The notes under the pieces: generated by a model
The model's database searches: none
What the model saw: the letters and a program-made list of their open reading frames with translations, nothing else
Told to the model about the DNA's origin: nothing
Position numbers and translations under genes: made by a program
Shown: positions 28,705 to 39,300 of the stretch, one piece after another
Numbering within the stretch: position 1 is the first letter of the stretch
Layout: every line of letters begins with the position of its first letter
DNA from: Thraustochytrium sp. TN22
Taxonomy: Eukaryota; Sar; Bigyra; Thraustochytrida; Thraustochytriidae
Direction of reading: 5' to 3'
DNA length: 49,451 nt
NCBI GenBank assembly: GCA_013306675.1
Contig: JABLUY010000013.1
Location: forward strand, 1 to 49,451

Positions 28705-29138
28705 CGCCGGGCCGCGCCGCGCGCGCGCGCGGAGTCGTTGGCCGCGTTTAGGTTCCGAGTCTGCCAGGCTGCGCGTGCAGCTCCGCGCCAAGGAGGAGGA
28801 GGAGGAGGAAGGCAGGGCGGAGCAGCGGCGCCAGCGGCGCAGGGCGGGCTCGGGGCTTGCTCTAAGTTGCTCAAGTTGCAAGCTGCGCATCGCTCGCTCG
28901 CTCGCTTCGTCAAGAGCTTCGCCTGGCCGCAGGCTCGACCGCGGAGTTCGTTGGCTACGCTACGAGAACGACGAGGGCACGTGCACGGCAAGCTTGTAAA
29001 GGCGCATTCGAGCGGAGGTTCGCTTGCAGATCGCTCCTGGACGAACTGGAGGACGGCCGGAACAAAGGCGAGACGACGGAGCGAGTTGAGGCAGCGTACT
29101 GGCTCGCTAGCTAGCTAGCGATGGCTTACATTTACGGC
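28705..29138. other. Intergenic region between GNAT and VHS-GAT genes
   Basis: A 434-bp gap between same-strand genes with (GGA)n near 28793-28812 and a CTAG-rich run near 29103-29118. No gene is supported. Confidence 0.5.
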
Positions 29139-30251
29139 TTAGTTGATGGAGTCCCAAGGGTTGGAGCCGGCTGCAGGACGGCCCTGCTGCTGCGGCGGCT
29201 GCTGCTGGTACTGCTGCTGGTACTGCTGCTGCTGCTGAGGCTGCTGAGGCTGTTGGTACTGCTGCTGTTGGTAATGCTGCTGTTGCGGCGGCGACGGCTG
29301 CTGGTACTGTTGTTGCTGCTGCTGCGGCGGCTGCTGCTGCTGCTGCTGATACTGCTGTGACTGGAACTGCTGAGGCTGCTGCGGTGACAGCTGCGGCGAC
29401 TGCTGCGGCGACTGCTGCGGCCGGGGCGGTTGCTGTTGGCCTGGCGCAGCTGGGCGTGCCTGAGGGGCAGGCGGCCGGGACTTGCCAGGCGCAGACGGCC
29501 TGCGCGGCTGCTGCAGACGAGGCTGGGCAGCGGGCGTCGGCGTGGGGGCACCCCAGGAAATGGCGCCGTTGCCCGGAGCCGCGGACGGCGGCGCACTACT
29601 GCCCTGCTGCAGGTTCATGGACCCCATCATCTTGGCCCAGTCATCATCCGCAGATCCGCCAGAAGCTGGCGCCGGAGCTTGCGGCGCTGTGCGCTGCGGC
29701 TGCTGCGACTGATACGGTTGCGGCTGTTGCTGCTGTTGCTGCTGCTGCTGCTGCTGCGGCGGCGGCGGCTGTAGCTGCTGCGGGCTCCAGCCGGGCTGCT
29801 GGTGCATCGGCGGGTAGGCTCCAGACTGCGGTCTGCCCTGCTGCATGTGCTGCATGTGCTGCTGCAGGTGCTGTTGAGAAGGATATGCAGCCGATTGTGG
29901 CCTGCTCGGCTGTTGGTGCTGCGGAGGATAGGCTCCGGACTGCGGCCTAGCGTGTTGCGGCTGCGGCTGCGGCTGCGGCTGCGGAGGCGAAAGGGGAGCG
30001 GGCGAAGGCGACGCCTTGTCCCAGGCGGACGACGCCCAGTCATCGTCGTCGTCGTCGTCCGAGGAATCCTGGTCAACATTGAACGCGTCAAAGGGGTTCG
30101 CATCACTCGACGAACCGGCCGGCTTTGGTGCAGACGCGCCCCAGTCCGAGCCACCCCAGCCCGGAACTGCCGGCGTGGCCCCCGACGGCTGCGCTTGGGC
30201 ATATTGCTGCGGCGGCGGCAGCATTTGCGGCGACTGCTGTTGTTGTTGTCG

Positions 30252-30282
<31 letters not shown>

Positions 30283-31451
30283 TGTAGGCCAAAGGGATCG
30301 AAGGATTCATTGGGGCTACGCGGGTTCGGCTGCGCGCCCCAGCCAGGCTGCGGTGCCGTGGCAGTGGGCTGGGGCTGCAATACGCCGGAACCGGCGTGCC
30401 AGCCAGCACCCGAGCCAGTGGCACGTGGATCCGAGGGCGGCGCGATAAGACCCACGAGCTCGCGCGAACTATCGGGGCTCGCGGCGCGCGCCGTGGGAAT
30501 ATCGTTCGGAGAGCGGAGCTCCTCGAGCGGGAAGGTGGTGGGCTTCTGGCCTTCGCGAGGCGGGCCAACCTCGACAGCACGCTTGTGCAGACTGAGAACG
30601 CGCAGCACCTTTTCGTTGAGCTGAATGAGCGAGTCGAAGCGCGCAGAGGAGTCGTCCTCCTGACTGAGGCGCGTGGCGATCGTCGTCTGGAAGCCGCGGC
30701 ACTGCTCGACGAGGTCGACGATGACCTCGCCGGTGGCGGCCTCTTCCTTGGAGGTGACGTTGAGAAGAAGATCCTCTAGCATTGACGTGACATTGGTGAT
30801 GAGCGCGTCCTGCTCCTCAGGCGAAAGTCCGGCGAGCTGCGAGGAAGCCTGCTGGCCCTGGGCCATGCCCCTTTGCGAACGGCCGCGCGCGGCGCCGGCG
30901 GCGGGAGCAGAGGCGCCCGCGGTGGCGGCCTGCTCTGAGCTTGCCACAGCCATGGCCGGGTCATGGTAGGTCACGCCTTTGCCCTTGAGCATCCTGTAGG
31001 TCTCATGGATGTTCTTGGCCACTGCAGTCTGTGTCTTGAACTTGGCGTGCCAGGTCTCCAGCAGAAAGAGCGCCTTGTCGGCCTCCCTCTTCTTGCGGCT
31101 GTTGCCGCTCTTGCCGGCCTTGATGAGCCGCACAAACTGCGTCATCATCTTGTGGATGCTCATGGCCATGACCAGGTCCATGTGCGCGTCCTGCATCATG
31201 CGATCCAGCAGCGCGAGCGTGTTCATGACGACGTTGTGGTCCTGAAGCTTGAGCTTCTTGCGCAGTCTGCGCACGATATCGGCCAGGTGTTTCGGCTCCG
31301 TGATTTCGCGCACGCTGTCGCTGATCTCCGTGTTCAGCCGCTCGTCCGGACCCGACCCGTTCACCGCCGCCTCGATCTTGTCGTACAGCTCCGAGTCGGC
31401 CTTGCCCTTGGGCGCGTAGTACGACGCCATGAAGGCCTTCTTCATCGACAT
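29139..31451 (-). CDS. VHS-GAT domain adaptor with long Gln/Pro-rich tail (TOM1/GGA-like)
   Basis: The product is 770 aa from the ATG of MSMKKAFMASYY. The VHS domain spans ~residues 20-160 (LYDKIEAAVNGSG, DIVRRLRKKLKLQDHNVVMNTLALLDRMM, ETWHAKF). A GAT-like three-helix segment lies at ~205-300 (ITNVTSMLEDLL to LRVLSLHKRA). VHS binds sorting signals or ubiquitin and GAT binds ubiquitin, placing the protein in endosomal sorting, in the role ESCRT-0 or GGAs play in animals. The last ~400 residues are disordered, with many Gln runs and scattered DPF, NPF and NPW peptides (FDPFGL, ANPFDAF, SNPWDSIN at the end). Such peptides commonly recruit clathrin adaptors and EH-domain proteins. There is no GAE ear, so TOM1-like fits better than GGA. 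Confidence 0.9.
29190..30290 (-). repeat. CAG-rich DNA encoding polyglutamine
   Basis: Many CTG/TTG runs on the + strand (e.g. 29728-29756 and 30236-30283) encode interrupted Gln tracts in the VHS-GAT tail. Confidence 0.85.
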
Positions 31452-31538
31452 CGTGCCGCGCGCCGCGCCGCCCCGTGCCGCCCCGCGCCCCCCGAACCCC
31501 GCGCCGCCGCCGCCGCCCGAGCCCCGGGCGTGGATATG

Positions 31539-31576
<38 letters not shown>

Positions 31577-31839
31577 GCCTGCGCGCGCGGGCAGGCAGGC
31601 AGGCAGGCAGGAGGGAGGGAGGGAGGGAGAGAGCGCGCAGGAGCGGGCGGGGTCCGCCGGCTCGCCTTGCCCGCGCCGCGCCGCGCAGAGCCGCGCCGAG
31701 CCGCCCGCGCCGCGCCAGACGGTTGTCGGCCGGGCTGGGGTTTTGAAAATGAAAGCCCTTCTCCTGCCTGCTGAGGCTGCCGCGCCGCCGCCGCCGCCAG
31801 AACCCGAGGCGCGCGGCGGCGAGCGGCGCGGCGGCGAGC

Positions 31840-31870
<31 letters not shown>

Positions 31871-31877
31871 GGACGCG
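31452..31877. promoter_or_regulatory. Divergent promoter region with CGC and GGCA/GGGA repeats
   Basis: A 426-bp gap between divergent genes. It carries (CGC)n at about 31538-31577, (GGCA)n then (GGGA)n at about 31590-31632 and (GGC)n at 31843-31866. An in-frame upstream ATG at 31749 could extend the receptor gene. Confidence 0.55.
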
Positions 31878-33096
31878 ATGGCGGCGGTCGCGCGCCCGGG
31901 GCCCGCGCGCCCGGCGCCCCTGCGCCCGGCGCGGGCGCTGGTGGCGCTGGTGGTGGCGGCGGCGGCGGCGAGCCCCGCGGCGGCCAACGTCTGCAGCTTC
32001 GTGGTGGACGGCCTCGCCTTCGACCTCACGCACGCGAGCCATGAGTACGTTGGGAAAGGGGGGGCGGCCTGGGCCTGCGGAAGAGACTTGGGCGCGCTCT
32101 GCACGAGCTAGCGACTGACGGTGGTGCGCGACTTCGCGCTCGGCTGGACGCAGGGCGCCGCCGCCCTACGAGCGCTTCGTGAGCGATATGCAGAGCCTGG
32201 CGGCGATTTTCTACGTGAACGTGTGCAGCCCCGTGGTGGTCGGGTACGCCGCCGAGAAGGGCCCGTGCGCGGCACACGCGGACGCCGTCGCCGTGAGCGT
32301 TGACTACCAGAGCTGCACGCCGTGGGGCTTGCTGCAAAGCGAGCAGCCGTGGAGGGGCTTGGCCGGCAACGCCGGCAGCGGTGTCGAGAACCGCTACACG
32401 ACGCCACCGGACGCCGTCTGCGCCACGGGTAGGTCGGCCACGGTCATGATCAAGTGCGACGAGTCGCGCGAAACGACGCTGCTGGACAGCGTCAGCGTGC
32501 AAGATGCCTGCAACGTCGTCTTCCTTTTCAAGTCCAAAGCAGGCTGCGGCACGCCTACCCAGGACGCGCCTTCAGGGTCGTCGTCTGGCTCCGGGTCCGG
32601 CTCTGGATCTGGATCCGGCCCGGCCTCCTCGCCCACATCGCCGTCCGCGTCGGGCTCCGGCGGCGGCGGCAGCCAGAGCGCAGGTGGCAACGGCGGTTCC
32701 CCGGACGACTCGAGCGCCTTCTCCGTGTTCCTTACCATGATGCTCATCGGCACCTTTCTCTACTGTGTTGTGGGCATCTGCGTAAACATGCGCAACGAGG
32801 GCCGCGAGGGTATCGAGGCTGTCCCACACATTGACTTCTGGCGCGCGCTTCCAGCGCTCCTCGTGCATGCCGTCGCTGTAACCGTGGCCTGGATCCGCAG
32901 TCACATTGGCTTCAGCGACACCAACTCCTACCACGCCTTCTCTCCATCCACCTCAGGTGGCCCCTCCATGAACTCGTCCACCTACTCCATGCCCTCACCC
33001 ATGTCCGGGCCCTCCGGATCCGCCGTCTCGCCGTTGGGCGACGAAGAGTCGCCCGCCGCGCCGCGCGGACCGTCTGGCGAGTACACGGTAATCTGA
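31878..33096 (+). CDS. Type I membrane protein with MRH-like lumenal domain (ATG27/M6P-receptor-like), one intron
   Basis: Spliced product of 369 aa: exon 1 31878-32044, exon 2 32154-33096. The 109-bp intron (GTACGT to ACGCAG) is phase 2 and joins HASHE to APPPYERF. A signal peptide (residues 1-36, ALVALVVAAAAASPAAA) is followed by a cysteine-containing beta domain: NVCSFVVDGLAFDL, FYVNVCSPVV, CATGRSATVMIKC and CNVVFLFKSKAGC. This order matches mannose-6-phosphate receptor homology domains. A Ser/Gly linker leads to one transmembrane helix (VFLTMMLIGTFLYCVVGI). The ~110-residue Ser/Pro-rich cytoplasmic tail contains YHAF, a possible YxxPhi sorting signal. Likely a Golgi/endosome cargo receptor or ATG27-like protein. 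Sugar-binding residues were not verified. Confidence 0.78.
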
Positions 33097-33337
33097 TCGC
33101 GGCGTCATCTTCACCATGTTTCCATCCCATCCCTCCTCTCTTCTTTTCCCCTCTTGCCAGTAGAATACATAAGAAGAATGGGCTTCCGTACCAAGGCCGG
33201 CCACCACGAGCGGGTTCGCCTCGTCTACTACTAACAGATTCTTGGAGTGCTGCGCTGTGCTGCGTTGCGTTGCGCTGCGCTGCGCTGCGCTGCACAGCAC
33301 AGCACCGACAGGCACACTCGTCGTCCTCACCAGTTCC
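33097..33337. repeat. Convergent 3' region with TGCGC repeat
   Basis: Between the MRH-like gene and TOR. A (TGCGC/TGCGT)n run occupies about 33247-33292. Confidence 0.7.
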
Positions 33338-36300
33338 TCACCAGCAGGCAGACCAGCCGCGGTAAAGCTGCGCCAGGTTTTCCTTGTTGGTGGCCTGGTC
33401 AATGAGCTTGAGGACCTGCTTCTCCACGCTGAGCGGGGTCGCCGTCGGCGCGTTGTCAAAGTCCGTGCCCTGGAGTTTGTCGCGCACGCGGTCAATGATC
33501 TGCACAGCGCGCTGGTTGAGCAGGTCCCGTGCTCCGCTCGACCCGTCCGCGCCGCCAGGCCTGGGCGGCGGCCGGGGAAGCGCCTCGGACTCGGCCCCGG
33601 CGTCCACGGCGTCGCCGCTGGCGGCGACCGACGTCGTGGGCTCAACCTGAGCCTCTGGACGCAGGATGCGCCAAGAGACGAGCGGGTCATACACAAAGGC
33701 CTCGAGCATCGTCAGGATGGACTCGCGGTTGTCGCGCAACACGTGCATGACGGCGTTGCAGGTGACCCGAAAGGTGCCCTCGAGACCGGAGACTTCCATC
33801 GCCTTGACGAGCATGCGCGTGAGACGAAAGGGCACGGTCTCTGGGAAGTTGTCGCGGTGCATGGCAACCTCGAAGCAATCGCCAAAATCAATGTGCAGGA
33901 TGCGGCCCGAGCTGCGCTCGAGCATGAGGTTGGACGGGTGGCGGTCGCCGAGGCCGAGAATGTACCCGACCATGGACATGGCGGCCAACGAGCGAGTGTA
34001 GTTGTTGCGACGACCGACCCAAACCTCGGTGCTGGGGCTCTTGAGCCACAGCACGCGTGCCAGGTCCTGGCCCGAAGTGCTCTCCATGACGTGCTCGAAG
34101 ACCTCCACCTTTTGAATCCAGCTCAGGTTGTCGAAGTTCGCCTGTGCGAACTCGTTGATGAGGTTCTGCTCGCACTGCACCGGGATGCCACGCGCCTCGC
34201 GGTACTCCTCAATGAGGCGGTGCAGCGTGTCGGTCTGCGGGACCCACTCGACGATACCGGAGCCGGACGACAGCGGCACAACGGCGTAGCGCTGGATCTC
34301 TAGCGCCAGCTTGCTCGTGTCGCCGTCCAGGTGAAGCAGGCCATTCACCAGCCCAAAGAGCTGCATCACGCGCTCATCCATGCGCAGGTCCTCATTGCCC
34401 TTGAGAAGGAACATGTTGGACGAGCCGTCGGAGCCAGCCATCGTGATAACGCGCGGGCGCTGCTTGGACGTGATGATGCGCACCGATGGCTCAAAGTGGG
34501 CAATGCGGACCACCGCCGACCCAGCCTGATACGTTCCCGGCACGGCCAGGTGCAGGTCGCGCGCAAGCAGCAGCACGGGCGAGACGTTGCGCAGCTCGAT
34601 GCGCTTGTTCAGCAGCTGCTGCTTGATCTGGCGGAAGACGCCATAATACAGGTTCCAGGCCTGATCCAGGAATGTCTTGTTGGAGCAGCCGGAGCTGGTG
34701 AACTGGAAGAGCCACTCCTGGGCCTCCTGCAGGTCCAGGCCATACGCCTGCATGAAGGCGACCTCATGCAGCGTGCGCGCGCCATCCTCCATCTCTAGGT
34801 GCAGCGAGATGAGGATGTTGATCATCTCGTCTACGTCGGGGTTCTCCGTGAAATAGGCGCGCGAGGCGTCCTCGAGCTTGTTGTACCACTTCTCGTGCCA
34901 AAGCACGGCGATGCGAATCAGCTCTCGCGACACGTCCCAAGCCTCCTCGGCCAGTTCCGGGTACTGGTCGCGCAGGCCACGCATCACGAAGATGGCGGCC
35001 TCGGCCCGCGCAGGGTTGTCCGACTTGGACGCGACCGTCAAAGGGTAGATGAGCACCTGCGGGTGCAGCTCGCCGATGCGCAGCAAAAGCTCACACATGA
35101 GGTCGCCAGGTGTCTGCAGGCGCGCGATCAGCTGCGGGATGACGCCCAGCCACACCTCGACGTCCAGAAGGTTGAAGCCCTCGCGCATGACGCGGCCCAC
35201 CTCGGCGCTCTCGAAGTTGCTAAACCACAGTGTCAGCAGTCGCAAGATATCCTGCAGCACGTCCACGCCCTTGCGACGGCCCAGCGTGATGGAGCGAAAG
35301 AAGCCGCGCATGGCGGGCTCCACAAACTGGTTTCGCGCCGCGGCTTGGGGCAGGCCCTCGGCCGCACCCCCGGTCGCACCCACGCCCCGGTGCGGTGATA
35401 CGGCCGCGGAGAAGTTGGCCAGCGCCCACGCCTGCCATGCCTTCTGGTTGCCCACGTCGTATTCGGTCGCGGCACGGTAGCACTCGAGCACCTGCGCGAA
35501 GATGCGCGGGTGCGAGTGCACAAGGTCAAGCGGCCGTCGAAGAAGCACGCTCTCCTGTGCGTTGCCGCGCTCGCGCTGGTGGATTCCGGCACTGATCGAC
35601 GTTCGCCGGTTCCGGCCCCTCCCGGAACCGCGGCGGCCGCCCTGCCTGCGAGCGTCCCGCGCAGCCTCCTGCGCCATCTCCCGGTTCCGCTCGTCCTGCT
35701 CCAGCTTGAGCTGGGTACGCTTCTTCTCCTCCTCCACTGCATCGACGAGCCAGGACCCGAGCTTGTTGCAGCACTGCACCAACAGCTTCCGGAGCGCCTG
35801 CTTGCGCTGGACGTTGATATCGAGCGCCTGCAGGTCGGCCAAGAAGTGCTCCTCCAGGTCCTCCTCCGACTCGTCCAGAGCGGGGCCTCCGCTCGCGGCC
35901 CTCTGCAGCTCCCGCGCCGCTGCGGCCGCCGCTGCGGCCTCCTGATCGCTCGCCGCCATCTCCGCACGCAGCTGGCCCACGTCGAGCGTCGAGCCGTCCA
36001 TGGGCAGCGGCCGCGAACTCACCCCATTGAAGTCGTCGAAGAAATCGCCGCCCTCGCCATCCCAATCCTCCTGCTCGCTGTCGGTCCGCGGCGATACGCT
36101 CAGGCGCGTTGGCAGCGGCGAGGACACCTGACGCACGTGCTGCGGGTCGCGTGTGCGCAACTGCGGCCGAGAGCCGCCGCCGCCGCCGCCGCCGCCGCTG
36201 CCGCCACCGCCACCGCCGCCACCACTGCCGCCGCCGGAAAATGACGAGGATGTGTCCGCACCGACAAGCGGGTGCTCCGACTCCAGACAGCGTGCCAGCA

Positions 36301-39300
36301 CGAGGCGCAGGCGACGAAGGCGGTGGACGGCCTCGGCGTGGTGCCCGGCCGCCCAAATGTGCTTAATGTACGCAAAGGCGACCCGAGGCTTCACCTTGAA
36401 GCGCCGAGAACGCATGTGGGCGCGCCCGCGCTCACTGGGCGCTACCATGTGGAACGCGAAGTCCTCCTCGCTGAAGAAGCGCGACGTGAAGAGCGCAGCG
36501 GGCTCGGTAGGTTCCTTTTCCTCGCCCGAGTGCATTCCCTCGCCCTCTGCGTCGCCGTCCGCGTTCGCCTTCTTTGGCGGAATATGCAGCGCCGTGATGC
36601 TTGACGCCGACGTGATGCGGCCCCGTGAGGCGAGCTGCGAGTCGGACCCGATGCCCAGACGCATAAGCGCTTGCAGTGAGAGCGCCAGAAGCTTCTCCTT
36701 GCGCGCAATCTTGGCAAAGTGCAGCCACGTTTCGGCGTCGTCGACTGGGTCCACAATGAGGCTGCGGTACGCCAGAATGAGCATGTATGAGGATGCCGAA
36801 TTCTGCAAGCCTTGGAGCCGGGCGGACCACACGCGCCGCAGACGGTTCAAGTAGAGCTTTGCCTCCTCAGTGTTCTCCTGGCGCTGCAGCTTCTTGTAGT
36901 CTAGAATCTCCTGCAGCTCCACCATGTGCTGCACGCGGACCAGGTGCGGATACGCGCGGCCATAGCTCTCCTTCACCAGTGACGGCAGCGAGCGATCCAG
37001 GAGCGTGTACGCTTTGTCAATATATACCTGCGCTTGGCCCAGCTGGTCCTCGTGCAGCGCCAACATCACTTTGAGCATGCAGCCGTCCGTGCGGTTCGTA
37101 TCCACGTACGGCGCAAAACGCGACATGTTTTCCCACTTGCCCAGCGCGTACGATGCCAGCCCGCCAATGGTTGCCATCTTCTGCGCGTACCAGCGAAGAT
37201 CCTGCGTGTCGCACACAGCCGGAGGCGTTGGCATCAGCTTTTGCGCCGCGTCCTGCGTACGGCCCTCGTCCAGGCTCCCGGCGTCGCTCTCGGCGTGCAT
37301 GTCGCGTTGCGTCTGTGTGGCCGCCACCGTGCTGAAGGCGCCCATGCCCTTGTAGTAGTCGCGAATGTCACGCGACAGGGGATCCTGCGGGTCCGCTGAC
37401 GTGGTGGCATCGGCCGCCACGCGCGCGCGCACCGCGCCCAGGAAAGCGGCATCGGGGGCCTGCGCGGAGATACCGCCACCGCGATCCGCCGACAATGCTG
37501 CATCGCCTGGCCCAGTCTGCACGCTCATGGAGGAGAACATGCGGTCCGCAGGCCACTCGCCGCCGCCGCCACCGCCGCCCATACCTAGGCTCACAGCGCT
37601 CCCAGTACTGCGGTGCCCGGGCCCGAAAAGGAAGGGCAGCTCCTGGTGGCTCTGCGCGCCGTTCGTGCCGTTGGTCGCCCCGCCGCCTCGCCCAGCCTGG
37701 CCATGTCCGCCGTGCACAAAGTCCTCCTCCGTCAACGAGCGAATCGTGCCGAGCCGGCTTTCGGGCAGGTCGTCGTCCGTATTGTACGAGACCACGGAGG
37801 CGGATGCCTGCGACCGGTTGCGCATGAGCACACCGATGGGCTGGCCGAGCGCCGATGCCCCGCCCGGACCCTCGTCCAGCGAGCGCCGTCGACTCGTCGG
37901 AATGTCGGACCCAGTCAGCGTGGGCTCCATGATGGTGAGGTGGTCGGACGATCCGCGGAACTTGGACACGAAGTGCGACGGCTGGGAGGCCGCGTTGCTC
38001 ACGCCGGATGACGTCGATCCGCCCACCGCCGCGACGCCGAGACTTGGTGCCGATCCGGTCTTGCCGCTTGTATGCGGCAGCTCCCTCGACGGGGTCTGCA
38101 AGCCTTGCTGTTGTTGCTGTTGCTGCTGGTCGCCCCGCGGACTCTCCGCGTGCTGTGAGAGCGCGTCGAGCTCGAGGCCGTCCTCACCGCCAAGGTGGCG
38201 ATCAAGCTGGCGCAGCTCCTCCCACTGGACCTCGAGCGAGGCGAGGACCGTGTTCCACCCGCCGACACTGTTGAGACAGCGCAAGTAGCCCACGTTGAGG
38301 AAGGCTTGCTCGCGCAGGATGATGCCCGCGCCAGCGTACTCGCGCGAGAGGACGTCCTGCTGATTCTTGTACTCGCTAAGCGCCTGATCCCATTGCTCAA
38401 GGCGCTCGAACCAGGACGGCTTGACCGCCAAGGTGTCGCGAAGGTGCTTTCGTGCGTAAAAAACCACACCCTCGGCGGCGTCCCTCATCTCCAGGTGTTT
38501 GTTGATGTTGATGAGCTTCTCGATACACTCCTCCGGGGGCAGCGCACGGAACTCGATCTCTGCGAAGCGGAGCGCCTTGGCATTCGCCTGGCAGCGAAGT
38601 GCCACTTTGCTGAGGAGCCGCACATCGATGGGCAGCGGCTTCTCGTCATGCTCCATGAAGTCAACGAGCGCCAGAAAGGTCTGGAGGATGTCGCGCGGAA
38701 TCTTGGGCGACACCATGGCGGACTCCAACTGCTGCAGGAGGTGGTCCCTGGCCGGGGTTTCGAGCTCGTTCCAGCACGACAAGAACGCCGCGTTGAAGAG
38801 CTCCTGAGCCACCGGCTCGTACGCCTCGGCCAGCGGGCTGCACACAAAGAGCGCTTGGATGGGCGACTGCTTGAGCAGGGCCAGCGTGAAGCGTCGCATG
38901 TAGTCGCGCCACTCCGCCTCGGTGCTGATCTGGCCTGTGTGCCAGGCGGGCCTGAGCTGCCTCAGGTCCATGTTGTGCGTGCGGACCAAGGATTGCGTCC
39001 GCGTCTGGCGTGTGGCGACCAGCTTCGCCGGCGCCTTGAGGTAGACGGTCTCCACCTCTCCCTGCGGGTCGCGGCACCAGTCAGGTGGGCGCTCCAGCAC
39101 CTGACCGCGCAGCACGCGCTGCGTCAGTTCCATGTACGCGTTGATGGCGCGGTCCTCCACGGTGCCCTGGAGCTCCCCTGGGGGCACGACTGCGGGCGCG
39201 GTAGGCAGCAGATCCGAGGCGACAATTTCGCCCAGCGCGCGCTCCACAAGCGCAACGTAGACGGCAAAGTCGTCTTCCAGTCGATACACGAGCGAGGTGA

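Noticed and set aside
31452-32042. Ala-rich extension of the VHS-GAT protein upstream of 31451
   Set aside because: It crosses the divergent gene's first exon and is a GC-repeat artefact; VHS proteins start close to the domain as at 31451.
32045-32112. In-frame stop (TAG at 32110) suggesting a broken MRH gene
   Set aside because: The stop lies inside a GT..AG intron whose removal restores the frame and joins the two halves of the domain.
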